Program-made: the position numbers and the translations under genes
Shown: positions 38,000-48,709 of the stretch, piece after piece
Numbering within the stretch: the first letter of the stretch is position 1
How the letters are laid out: each line of letters begins with the position of its first letter
From: Morella rubra
Lineage: Eukaryota; Streptophyta; Magnoliopsida; Fagales; Myricaceae
Assembly (NCBI GenBank): GCA_003952965.2
Contig: CM025854.1
Span: 11,672,328-11,736,327, forward strand
DNA length: 64,000 nucleotides
Direction of reading: 5' to 3'
Notes under the pieces: generated by a model
What the model was told of the DNA's origin: nothing
Seen by the model: the letters and a program-made list of their open reading frames with translations, nothing else
The model's database searches: none

Positions 38000-39122
38000 T
38001 AGGACAAAAATTACAATGGGGTGGCTTATCTAAGCCTATGTCTACTCCCAAAGATCTTCCTTCGGAATTTTCTCCATTTTTCTCAAAATAGCATACACTG
38101 TAAGTTTTTTTTCAATGGGTGCTAGATTATTATTTTTATGGGCTCAACAATCACAACCCAACAAGTGTTTTTCAAGACTCAACACTCACGACCTATCTCT
38201 CAAGGCTATCTTCACCTTGGTTCCTCTAACCTTAAGGTTAGTTGCAAGTGTTTATTTCCAAAACTTACAAATCTCAATATTTCAAGATACTTGAGAATTT
38301 TTACAATAATTGAAAGTTTAAAACTCACAATAAAGGGCTCTCAATAGCTTGATCTACCCAATGACTACAATAATGGTGTAATGGATTAAACTTTAAAGCT
38401 CACACCAACTCAAGAATGAAATAAAGAATAAGAGAAAGAGACTGGTAGGATTTTTACAAGGATGATTCACATGAATGTGCAAAAGTTGTTTAATCATCTC
38501 TCCTTAGCTCTTTTTATAGCCAAACCACTTGTTCTGACAATTGGAGTACATTAAATGCGAAAATAGCCATTTGAAAATTTGAAGTTTGTGCTGTCTGATT
38601 TGATCCCACCAATAGATATCGACTCATTTGGACAGATTCAAAATTTTTTCTTCCATTGAAATGTATGAGTCGACTCATTCATCCCATGGGGCAGGCTCAT
38701 TTTTTTTTATCTTTGATCTCCAACTTTTTTAAAGTTTGAATTTACTTTTTTCATGGGGTCAACTCGTAGGCTTCATATTGTCGATTCATTTGGAAAAAAT
38801 TAAATTTCTTCACCTCAGCACTTTGTGTAGTTGACTCATTCTTCTATTGTAAATGATTAATTTTTCAGAAAACAATTATTTGAATTGGTAAATTATTTGA
38901 GCTTTTACACAAGCTTTCAAAATCAAGTTTTATTGGTAAATTAATCTTGATATAAGGATAGAATAACATGTTCAGCTTTAAGCAATAAGATTCACTATGT
39001 TCATGATTCTCTTTCATTAAAGCGAAATTTACAAGTTTAAGTATCTCCTAAAATAGAATATATTTGTTTGTTATCATCAAAATCATTTGTAAAAAGGTTA
39101 TATGGTAACCTTGGGTCTAACA
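38000..39122 (-). mobile_element. SIRE-like LTR, truncated, minus strand
   Basis: On the minus strand it starts TGTTAGACCCAAGGTTACC and contains TTTTGATGATAACAAAC, like the LTR at 21957. A TATA-like GGCTATAAAAAG lies near 38513-38524. A block near 38020-38050 matches the conserved GACGTAGGC...CCGAACCACC zone of the other LTR. The distal end is missing. About 90 bp of internal sequence (39123-39214) follow the LTR start. Confidence 0.7.
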
Positions 39123-39214
39123 ATTCACACCCAATATCTCAATTTGCCTAAAATTCTAGTAAGACCAAGTTTTGTTTTTAGCATGTGGAAAAAAAAAATA
39201 CACCTTGTGTCTCC
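38858..39214 (+). repeat. Direct repeat flanking the Mutator element, left copy
   Basis: This 357-bp block starts TAATTTTTCAGAAAAC and ends TTGTGTCTCC. It repeats at 62316-62675 with only scattered differences. It contains the first 265 bp of the SIRE-like LTR plus adjacent internal sequence. The truncated Mutator end begins at the next base. Confidence 0.9.
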
Positions 39215-39265
39215 GTTGAATTTCTAACCGAATAAAACACCCTGTCTGCATTTTAACATGTCAGC
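39215..39265 (+). repeat. Left terminal inverted repeat of the MULE, truncated
   Basis: The sequence begins GTTGAATTTCTAACCG. It aligns with the reverse complement of the right end about 130 bp inside the right tip. The missing outer part is replaced by the 357-bp direct repeat. Confidence 0.65.
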
Positions 39266-39289
39266 TAGAATAACACGTCAAACCCAATT

Positions 39290-40754
39290 TAAACAAAACA
39301 CACCGCTTATTTAAATCCTCCAATAGGTGCTAAATGACACACAGCTTATCGTCATTATTTCAAAACAATGAAGACCAACGAACTCACTTTTTTGGAATTA
39401 AACCCATAAAACCGTTGCTTCCACCTCAAGTTCGCTAAGTGTTTTCGCACCTATCGGGCTTTCGCCCTCAATAAGAACACACTGAAGGTCTATGCCCTAG
39501 CGTTCAGATCTGCTCGTCGAAGTGTGGAAGAAGAAGTATTCTTTGATTTCAAAGTGTGAAAGAAGCATTCGGTGATTTCGAAGTGTAAAAGAAGAAGAAA
39601 TATTCTTTGATTTTGAATTTCTATAAAAAGCAAATCTCTTCGAAGCACACAATCTAGAACCCATCTAGGTAACCCATTTCGAACTTTGCCCTTTGTCAAA
39701 ACCCATTTGCAACTTACCCATTTCTTTACGTTGGCTTTTTGTAGTTAACCCATTTATTTATGTTGGCTTTTGATGGCTGACCCATTTCTTCATTTGCCTT
39801 TGTTGCAGGTCGGTGGCTAGAGGACAAACTCTGTATCCAATAATGTCGGGAGGTAGGACCACTTTTTCTATCCTTTCGGTGTCTTTTGTCTGCATATTGA
39901 GCACATGAGTACAAATTTTGTCTGTTTTCTTACTTTCTGAGTAGGTCCTTAGGTTTTCGTTGACTAGTTGGTGTTGAGGTCATTAGGTTTGTATTGAATA
40001 AAAGTTTAACTGTTAGGGTTCAAAGAAGTAGCTATTAAATTTCTAGATGTTCATATACATGCTCTGCTGAGCGGGATGGTGGCAAGTTGATGGGCTTCTC
40101 GTTTTACAGCACTCTCGTCATTTGGGTTCCCAGATTGCATCTTTCCTCTTTGTGATGTCTGCTAATGGATAAGGAGAACTTCAATTTTTCGTCACTGTAG
40201 GTCCTATCTTTGTTTCTTAAGTTTGTCACTGTAGGTCCTATCTTTGTTTCTTAGGTTTCTTAAGTAATTTCAACTATTATTCCATTGGAACTGGTGGAGT
40301 GAAGAAAAAAGCTTGTTGCTTGCTCTGTTAATTTTATTCAGCTTCTAGAGGAAGAGAATTTTATCTTATTTTTATGGCAATCTTTGTTTTGACCTGAAAG
40401 TTTATAATATTACATGCTTGTATATATAGTTTCTTCCTTAATTTGTAAGTGCTACTTAGCTTTTAGATTACGGGTCTCTCACCACTATGTCTCTCTAGTG
40501 CGACTAGAGTAAGTTGTGACTCGGTTCATCTTGAAGAAGTACTTGTGAAACCCTGTATCTTTCTAAGTCCCTCTTGACTGCTACATGCTCTAACAGGTAA
40601 GATGTTACTATATATAGTTATAGGGCCCAACACCTGATCTCTCCTCCACCATTTTTAGACTAGAAAAGAAAATTTTGCCAATGAGCTAACTAGGCAAGGA
40701 GTTAGTTCCATTCGAAATATGCAAAATCCTCTACAAAGTTGCATTGAAGACCAA
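39290..40754 (+). other. MULE left flank: presumed promoter and 5' region
   Basis: This contains a TATA-like CTATAAAAAGC near 39621. A tract with GAAGTGTGAAAGAAG repeats lies at 39520-39600. A possible tiny first exon (ATGTCGGGAG followed by GTAGG) lies at 39843. Nothing else is recognisable. Before the copia insertion it continued at 52040. Confidence 0.45.
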
Positions 40755-41108
40755 TGTTAAATTAATGCACTTTTCTAGAAAAGTCTAGTTTAAAATCGGT
40801 TTTACTGACGTAGAATTGTCCAGATTAGTAAAGAGTTTCGAACCAAATGCTAGAAGTATCTAGCATCTATTGTAATTCGGTTTCATTGCCTATAAATAGG
40901 CCATCATGTCTCATAAATTGTATAGAATAAAAAAAAAACTACGAAGAAACGCTCTTGTATTCTTTAGTGGGAGACACGGGTTCCCATAATTTCCATCATT
41001 TCAATAAAGAAAAGCTATTGTTAGCCTTTTTGATCTATTTGATAAAACGTTTTACTCCACACACTTTTTCTTTCATCTGTTGTCTGCATTTACCATCAAA
41101 TTCCAACA
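40755..41108 (+). repeat. 5' LTR of the copia element
   Basis: It starts TGTTAAATTAATGCA and ends AAATTCCAACA. It contains a TATA box (TATAAATAG, 40891-40899) and a polyadenylation signal AATAAA near 41003. It is short, as in many copia lineages. Confidence 0.95.
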
Positions 41109-41200
41109 TTTGGTATCAGAGCTATCTCGAATAATTTCGGGCGTAGTCTTCCGAACCGCAACCAACTTCTTAAACTTCCTTAAGCACAATCTCATTTCCA

Positions 41201-42112
41201 ATGGCCAACCTAACCCAAAACTTTAGCTCTATGATGGTTCCAGTGTTTGATGGAGAAAACTACGATTACTGGAGTATAAAAATAAAGACATATTTTATGT
41301 CCCAAGACTTATGGGATATCGTGGAAAACGGAATTGTTACTCCAGAGGATTTCTCCAGTAAAGCCACTAAGGAGATGAAGCAAAAGGATGCAAAGGCTTT
41401 CTACCTACTGCAACTTGCCTTAGCAGAGCACATTTTTCCAAGAATTGTCGGATGTACTAGTGCGAAGCAAGCATGAGATACTCTGCGTGAGGAGTTTCGT
41501 GGCAGCAAGAAGGTATGTGCTGTTCGCCTCCAAACTTTACGACGAGATTTAGAGAATATTAAAATGAGAGATTATGAGGCCATACAAAACTATTATGCTA
41601 GAATAATGCAAATAGTCAATCAAATGAGAAGCTATGGAGAAAATATCACTGATCAACGAGTGATAGAAAAAATCTTGATCAGTCTTACTGAAAAGTATGA
41701 TCCTATAGTAGCTGTTGAAGAATCTAAGAATTTAGAAACTTTGACAGTTGCTGAACTAATAGGTTCTCTTGAAGCGCATGAGAAAACGCTGAATAGGCGT
41801 AATGAAAATTCAATTGAAAGCGCCTTTCAGTCAAAATTGAATATACGGTCTCAGAAATCTCAAAATTTTGCTGAAAGAAAATTCAAGAAAAATCCTGGAG
41901 GAGAAAGTTCCAGAACTTCAAAATACCCTCCTTGTGGCATATGTAAATTAACAAATCATCTAGAGAAAGACTGTTATCATAAAGGAAAGACACGATGCAC
42001 CAAGTGTCAAAAATTTGGACATGTTGAGAAAACATGTCCATCTAAGCAAAACCATCAGGCCAACTACATTGAAGAACAAGAAGAGCAAGGAGCAATATTC
42101 TATGCCACTTAA
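41201..42112 (+). pseudogene. Copia gag, one nonsense mutation
   Basis: The frame opens MANLTQNFSSMMVPVFDGEN and continues with the copia gag core (YDYWSIKIKTYF, LWDIVENG). It is broken by TGA at 41474-41476 where related gags have Trp (AKQA-stop-DTL). The frame then runs on (QNYYARIMQIVNQMRSYGE) to a double zinc knuckle, C-x2-C-x4-H-x4-C twice (CGICKLTNHLEKDC, CTKCQKFGHVEKTC). The protein would package element RNA. A TAA at 42110 ends the frame shortly before the protease. The single point lesion in most of its length suggests a moderately young copy. Confidence 0.9.
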
Positions 42113-42249
42113 GCATCACAATAGAATTTGGATACGTGGTATCTCGACAGTGGCTGCAACAATCACATGACAAGTAATGGCAACATCTTCTGCAAATTGG
42201 ATTCATCCTTCAGATTCAAAGTCAAATAGGAAACGGAGAGCTGTTTGTT

Positions 42250-43371
42250 GATGTATTTATAAAACATAAAAGATACGTGGTTAATGAAGCTCTGTTCAAA
42301 AAAGTCAAAGGTGATAGTCTAGAAATGGTTACATTCTACAGTTTGCTTACACGGAGCTAGCGCTTTGATGTTTTGAGAGCCGAGGAAGTTTGTTCGAGTT
42401 CGTTCCAAGTTTGATCAAGATTGACGAAAGCCTGTTATAACAGTTTAAAAGAAGCACCCAAGATTCAAGAAGTCTTGAAACTTCGTGAATCCCTTCCCTC
42501 CGACCCTTCAGAATATAAAAGCCATTTTCTCTCATTCATTCAACACGTTCCTTGAAATCATTTTGAGAAATCTAGCTATTGAGAGCTTTTGATGAAGTAT
42601 TCCCTGCAACTGTTTCTATAATCTGTTCTGTGTAAACTGAGAGCAAACCCTGTGAGAGTTTCTTTTCCCTTCTCATCTCAGTTTGGATTTCTATCACCAA
42701 GATAAACCTTGATTAAGAAGGTTAACTCCAGAAGTTGCTGGAGATCTACCAAGGCTGGGTGTTCCAGTTGTGAAGAAGCCAATTGCACGTGGGTGTGTGG
42801 AAAGATTGGCTTGGCTGTAAAGTTTGGTTTTTCGGGATCAAGAATTTCAAACGGAAGAGGAGTTCCTCGTTGCGGCAGATCTGATGTAGTATTCCAGGTA
42901 AGGTAACAGTAGAGTTAGACTAGCAACGGGGTGTTGGGTAGTTGATAGATCACCGTGTACCGAGTTTGAAGATTCTAGTGGATTCGATTAAACCGGCTTA
43001 CGAGCCTGGAGAGTTTTTCTCTTTTGAAGAAGTTCTTCAAAAGAGTTTCTCTTCGTAACCAAATCTTAGTGTCTCTATTGTGATTGTGTTTACATAGATT
43101 AACTTGTTGTTCTTGTTATTAATTCTTTCTTTAGATTCCTTGGTTAAGAAAGAATTATAGAGGTGTTCTGTCACTTGATAATCTGCTGTCCATATTGGTT
43201 TATTACTTCCACATTATAATTGTGTTGCTTTAACTCTCTTGAAATTTACTGATTGAGTTTGTGAAGAGTGTGCAGATTTTAAGTGGTTATAGTATTAAAG
43301 AAAAATCAGAACCTATTCAACCCCCCCTTCTAGGTTTAGCAACACTATTGAGTCTTGAACCGTCCACTTCA
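42250..43371 (+). repeat. 5' LTR of the SIRE-like element
   Basis: This aligns with 47528-48709. It carries a TATA box (TATAAAA near 42514), ends CCGTCCACTTCA, and is followed by the primer site. Relative to the 3' LTR its first 130 bp carry deletions. Confidence 0.9.
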
Positions 43372-43418
43372 ATTGGTATCAGTGCCATACATCGACTCAA
43401 AAGACTCAAACATTCAAT

Positions 43419-45314
43419 ATGGATAAAGCTCAGTCATTGAATGTTCCTCCGTATTTCGATGGATCGAACTACGCGTATTGGAAAGTGAAAATGAGAGCAT
43501 TTCTCAAGTCTATAGATGAAAGAGTGTGGACCTCTGTGACTTTAGGATGGGAGAAACCTTATATTACTGTAAATGAAGAAAAGATTGAGAAAGAACGACA
43601 TAAATGATCTGCAAGTGAGTTACTAAATGCCAGCTGGAATAGTAAAGGGATTAACGCCATTTTCATGAGTATTTCTCCTGAAGAATTCATGCGGATTTCT
43701 AACTGTGAAACAGCAAAAGAGGCGTGGGATATCCTCTTGGTCACCCATGAAGGTACAAAGGCAGTTAGAGATTCAAAACTACAAATGAATATTACAAAAT
43801 TTGAAGAGTAAAGAATGAAAGACGACGAAATGTTTGATGAGTTTTACGGGAAACTCACAAACCTAGTCAATTGCAGCTTTAGTTTAGGTGAGAAAATACT
43901 GAATCTAAGGTTGTTCGTAAGATTCTAAGATCTCTACCATAAAGGTTTAGAGCTAAGGTGACAGCCATTGAAGAAAGTAAAAATCTATTCAATCAAGCTT
44001 GACGAACTGGTGGGCTCTCTTCAAACATATGAAATGGGGTTTCCTTCGTCTAAGAAAGGAAAATCAATTGCCTTGAAGGTAAACGATGATGATTCAAGTT
44101 CTAAAGATGAAGAAATGGATGAAGAAGATATTGCCCTGTTTGTCAAGAAATTCCGAAAAGTCTTCAAATTTAAGAAGGGCAGAAACTGGAATGGACAAAA
44201 GTCAAATTCAAAGCCCTTTACCAAGTCAAGTTGGAAGAACAATGAACGAAGGGAATTCGAGAAAAAAACTGACCAAGGGTTACAATGTCATGAATGCAAA
44301 GGATTTGGTCATTTTAAAGCTGAATGCCCGACATTCTTGAAATCAAGAGGAAAGCATGTATCCAAGACATCTTTTTCAGATTCAGAGTCTGAATCAACCT
44401 CCTCAGACCATGAACATGCTAATAAGGAGAAGGTAAATTTTGTAGCATTTACATCATCTATTTTATCTAATGAGTTTGCTGAATGTGATGATCTAGATGA
44501 AACCTCTGCTGAAGATATAAATGAAGTTGAAGAGCTTGAAAGAAGCTTATCAAGAGCTGTATGAGGAGAGAATCAAAATCAAAAGGGAGAATGTCATGAT
44601 GCTTAAGAAATTTGATTGTGTTGAAAAAGAGAAAGAAGAACTTGTCAGTAAGTCAGTAGAACAAAGCCAGAAAATTCAAGAGCTAACCATGAAAAATCAA
44701 GCTCTTGAAGATCAAGTTGTGAAGCTGATTAAGGAGCTGGAACAAGCTGATATTCAACTGAAGAAATTCACTGTGGGAACCAGTCACCTTGACAAGATGC
44801 TTCGGGCTGGACAATCTGACAGCAATAAACATGGTTTGGTTTTAAGAATTCAACATCAGTTCCCTCAACTTCAAATAAGGTGCTATTTGTGCCAGCAACT
44901 AAGAACAATTCCACTGAACTTGCACCTCCTAGTAAGGTAAACAATGTAGTCTGTTCAAAATACTCTGCTTCAACTAATTCTAAAATTTTCAGATTCATAC
45001 CTACTTGTTTTCATTGTAGAAAAATTGGACATACTAAGCCAAAATGTTTTGAGTTTTTGAAACATAGAAACAGACACGTTTTTTCATCCACAAATAATTT
45101 TTCCAGATTTGATTTGAAGAAGTTGATGGATCAAATAAGAAGCTTATGTAAATGTCTGCAAAATGAACAAGGTTGCAGAATTTCTAGGATCCGAAGTGAG
45201 CATGGAAAAGAATTCGACAATTCTAACTTTAATTTATTTTGTCCTGTTATTAATCAAAAGATGATATGGAGAAAGAAAGATATTAACTCTTGTCATCAAG
45301 ATTTGAATTGTTGA
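43419..45314 (+). pseudogene. SIRE-like gag fused by deletion to an integrase fragment
   Basis: The start reads MDKAQSLNVPPYFDGSNYAY. An in-frame TGA near 43605, another near 43810 and frame changes near 43900-43970 break gag. The 43968-44564 frame has an acidic stretch and a zinc knuckle CHECKGFGHFKAEC. The 44521-44770 frame is a heptad-rich, probable coiled-coil segment. The 44880-45314 frame adds a second knuckle CFHCRKIGHTKPKC. It then jumps to ISRIRSEHGKEFDNSNF, which corresponds to the second catalytic Asp region of copia integrase. The protease and integrase N-terminus are deleted at that point. Two well-separated knuckles with a coiled coil between them are seen in SIRE-type gags. Confidence 0.8.
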
Positions 45315-45689
45315 TACAAGCTATAGGTTTCTGTCAATTATTTTATAAATTTTTTATTTGAAATTTAGTTTTTCTTGGTTATGCATTTGTAATAATATTC
45401 TGTGTTAATCTAACATGTTCTTACATAATATTCTAATATTGTCTAGAATTTTTGATGATTTTGTAAAAATTCAGAAAAGTATAATTGTCTGCAACTTTAC
45501 TGTAATTTTTGCTTCACTTGAAATTTATGTGTAGTCTGTTGATTCTATGTGATAATGGTGGAAAGTGTTCATAATAAGATAGATGGTTCAGAGTTTTAGT
45601 TGTGTTTAAAAAGTATGGATATGTTGCTCATCAAGGCCGAGAGTATTTCTTTTAGTAGAAATTGCAGGGAAGGCATAGAGACCTAGTCT

Positions 45690-46230
45690 GATAGTTTGCC
45701 CGGGGATGTTCGAACAAGGCCTGGGATGACAGGGAATACCGGGGACAAAGACTGTAATGCTGGGGAGTTCAGCAAGGACGGGTGTGTTTTTTTGGAAAAA
45801 GCCCGGTTAGACAGGGCTAGAGTGCCCTGGGAAAAGCCCAGTAAGTCAGGGGTGTGTTCATGCCCGGGAAGGCAGGTAAGTCAGGGGCGTGTGTATGCCC
45901 GGGAAGACAGGTAAGACAGGGGAGCTCGGTATGCCCGAGATGGCCGAGGTCAAGCATCTATATGCTCGGAATGATCGGGGCGAGATGCTCGGTATGCCTG
46001 GGGAAACTATGCCCGGATGTTTGGGGACAGGCCAGCAGGCGAGATACACCCAGCTAAACTGCCCGGGGTGATCGGGGACAAGATGACTGGGATGACCGGG
46101 AAAAATATGCCCGGGATGACTGAGGACAATATGCCCGAGATGACCAGGGTCAAGCCTGGCAGGCTCAGTATGACCGGCAAAGTTCCAGGCCTGCGATAAC
46201 TCAGGATGCCCTGTATGCCCGGGTTCTATT
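45690..46230 (+). repeat. GC-rich minisatellite, about 24-bp unit
   Basis: Units around TGCCCGGGATGACCGGGGAC recur with variation across about 540 bp. The 46080-46160 part shows clear 24-bp spacing and an 8-residue coding period on the plus strand (MTGMTGKN, MPGMTEDN, MPEMTRVK). The base composition is far more GC-rich than its surroundings. All frames through it stay open for long stretches for this reason; no gene is inferred. Confidence 0.85.
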
Positions 46231-46239
46231 TGGTCATGC

Positions 46240-47527
46240 ATCGCCTCGAGTCTTATATTATTTAATATTCTTACGCTTATTACCCCCTCTTACTCATTTT
46301 TACCCCAGCTTCCACTCACTTTCTACCCGATGTCTCTATCTCCTTCTACTCCTGATTTGTGCTGCCACACACACTTTTACTCATCTTTGATTCTTGTTGA
46401 AGAAAACTATTGTTCAATCATCCACTACGGTTTGAAAAGGTAAGATTCTTCACTTCTCTAGCTTTGTCTTTATATTCTATATAAATTTTTGATTGGTTGG
46501 TGGTCTTATGACCTTGTGGTCCCATATGATGGGTTCAGTATCAAATTTTTTAGATCTGTGTGTTTCTACTTATATTTTGCATAAAATTTCTTATGGGTTT
46601 TACTGTCAAAGTGATTTTAATGAGATTTCTTCAATACCCATTTCTATTGGAACTTTATTTCGGCAGATTTATCATTTTTTTCTTGAAAATAAAAATAAAT
46701 CTGATAAATCTTTTGATATCCTGCTTATATAACACTTCTATTTGTCAAATTAAGTCAGATTAAGAGTTTTGATAATGCTATGCAGGAAATATAGTGTACT
46801 TATCTCCATAGTCATTGTATTTTGTTGGGGAGTATCATATGTTGCCTGAAGTAATTTTTATTATGACGTGAATGAAGTTGCTGATTGATGAAGAAATTTT
46901 TGAAGTGCTAATTTCTTTTCCAATTTTTGTTCTGTTTATACCTGCTGTACTAAGTTGGTTTGTTTGATGAAAAATTTTAATTTTTCTCGTAATGTGTTTT
47001 GGCCTCCTTCTTGACAAAAAGGGGAAGAAGAAGTTGTTGTTCATGTGTTTCACTTTTGAGAATTGATAAAAGGGGGAGAAGGTTGCTTCACTGAAGTAGT
47101 TACAATGAAAGTACAGAATTGTTAAATTGAAAAAACTACTTGGCTCAAGGGGAGAAGACTTGTGAACTTTTCAGTTTTGATTATCATTGTGGAGTTTCTA
47201 TAAGTTGTGCTGATAGAAAGGGGGAGATGACCTCCTATGGTAATGCTTATCTCAGGGGGAGATTGGTGTTTAACTTTAATGCTTATGTTATTTCATTTGA
47301 TAATTTGAACTAACTCTAAACTAATGTTTTTGTGAGTTATTGTGCCTTTGTTGAGATTGCTGTGTGCAGGTTAATAAAATCTCAGGAATAATGTTTAGCC
47401 TATATTTAGAATTGTTTAGAATAGGTTGTGTGTCTCTTTGTAAATAGGTTTTGTGGTGGTGATCAGCAGAACTTATGTCATTAGGGATTGGGTTTGTTTT
47501 GTCATGAAGTTCGCCAAAGGGGGAGAT
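46240..47527 (+). other. SIRE-like 3' interior with serial polypurine tracts
   Basis: This is non-coding sequence before the 3' LTR. Purine tracts of the AAGGGGGAGA kind occur near 47016-47033, 47068-47082, 47147-47158, 47217-47230 and 47254-47263. A final one at 47516-47526 abuts the LTR. Confidence 0.8.
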
Positions 47528-48709
47528 TGTTAATGTATTTTAGTTGGCATAAAACTTCATGACGTGTCTTAGTTTATTCCTAAGATACGTGGTTAATGAA
47601 GCCCTACTCAAAGTCCAGCAGTTCAACATGATTGGTGATAATCTAGGAAATGGTTACAGTTTGATTGAAGTCTGCGTACAGTTTGCTTATACGGAGTTGG
47701 CGCTTTGATGTTTTGAGAGCCGGGAAGTTTGTTCGAGTTCGTTCCAAGTTTGATCAAGATTGACGAAAGCCTGTTATAACAGTTTTAAAAGAAGCGCCCA
47801 AGATTCAAGAAGTCTTGAAACTTCGTGAATCCCTTCCCTCCGACCCTTCAGAATATAAAAGCCATTTTCTCTCATTCATTCAACACGTTCCTTGAAATCA
47901 TTTTGAGAAATCTAGCTATTGAGAGCTTTTGATGAAATATTCCTTGCAACTGTTTCTATAATATGTTCTGTGTAAACTGAAAGCAAACCCTGCGAGAGTT
48001 TCCTTTCCCTTCTCATCTCAGTTTGGATTTCTATCACCAAGATAAACCTTGATTAAGAAGGTTAACTCCAGAAGTTGCTGGAGATCTACCAAGGCTGGGT
48101 GTTCCAGTTGTGAAGAAGCCAATTGCACGTAGGTGTGTGGAAAGATTGGCTTGGCTGTAAAGTTTGGTTTTTCGGGATCAAGAATTTCAAACGGAAGAGG
48201 AGTTTCTCGTTGCGGCAAATTTGGATGTGGTATTCCAGGTAAGGTAACGGTAGAGTTAGACTAGCAACGGGTGTTGGGTAGTTGATAGATCACCGTGTAC
48301 GAGTTTGAAGATTCTAGTGGATTCGATTAAACCGGCTTACAAGCCCGGAGAGTTTTTTCTCTCTTGAATAAGTTCTTCAAAAGAGTTTCTCTTCGTAACC
48401 AAATCTTGTGTCTCTGTTGTGATTGTGTTTACGTAGATTAACTTGTTATTCTTGTTATTAATTCTTTCTTTAGATTCCTTGGTTAAGAAAGAATTATAGA
48501 GGTGTTCTGTCACTTGATAATCTGTTGTCCATATTGGTTTATTACTTCCGCATTATAATTGTGTTGCTTTAACTCTCTTAAAATTTACTGATTGAGTTTA
48601 TGAAGAGTGTGCAGATTTTAAATGGTTATAGAATTAAAGAAAAATCAGAACCTATTCAACCCCCCTTGTAGGTTCAGCAACACCATTGAGTCTTGAACCG
48701 TCCACTTCA
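47528..48709 (+). repeat. 3' LTR of the SIRE-like element
   Basis: It starts TGTTAATGTATTTTAGTTGG and ends CCGTCCACTTCA. A TATA-like TATAAAA lies near 47854. It closely matches the 5' LTR from about 42360 onward. Confidence 0.92.

Larger units (their letters stand above)
42250..48709 (+). mobile_element. SIRE-like copia element nested in copia pol
   Basis: The LTRs are 42250-43371 and 47528-48709. The primer site begins TTGGTATCAGTGCC near 43373 and the polypurine tract is AAAGGGGGAGA at 47516-47526. The target duplication is TTGTT (42245-42249 and 48710-48714), although the left LTR tip has lost its TG. The interior has a broken gag, a small integrase fragment and then non-coding 3' sequence. 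Protease, most of integrase, RT and RNase H are absent. It interrupts the codons for the VDVTGKG segment of the host copia pol. Confidence 0.88.

Noticed and set aside
39843..39852. Candidate tiny first exon (ATGTCGGGAG before GTAGG) for the transposase
   Set aside because: A short ATG next to a GT is easily found by chance; kept only as a note within the flanking region.
45696..46241. Overlapping Gly/Met/Pro-rich open frames on both strands
   Set aside because: They are a by-product of the GC-rich 24-bp minisatellite. No start context or homology supports a gene.
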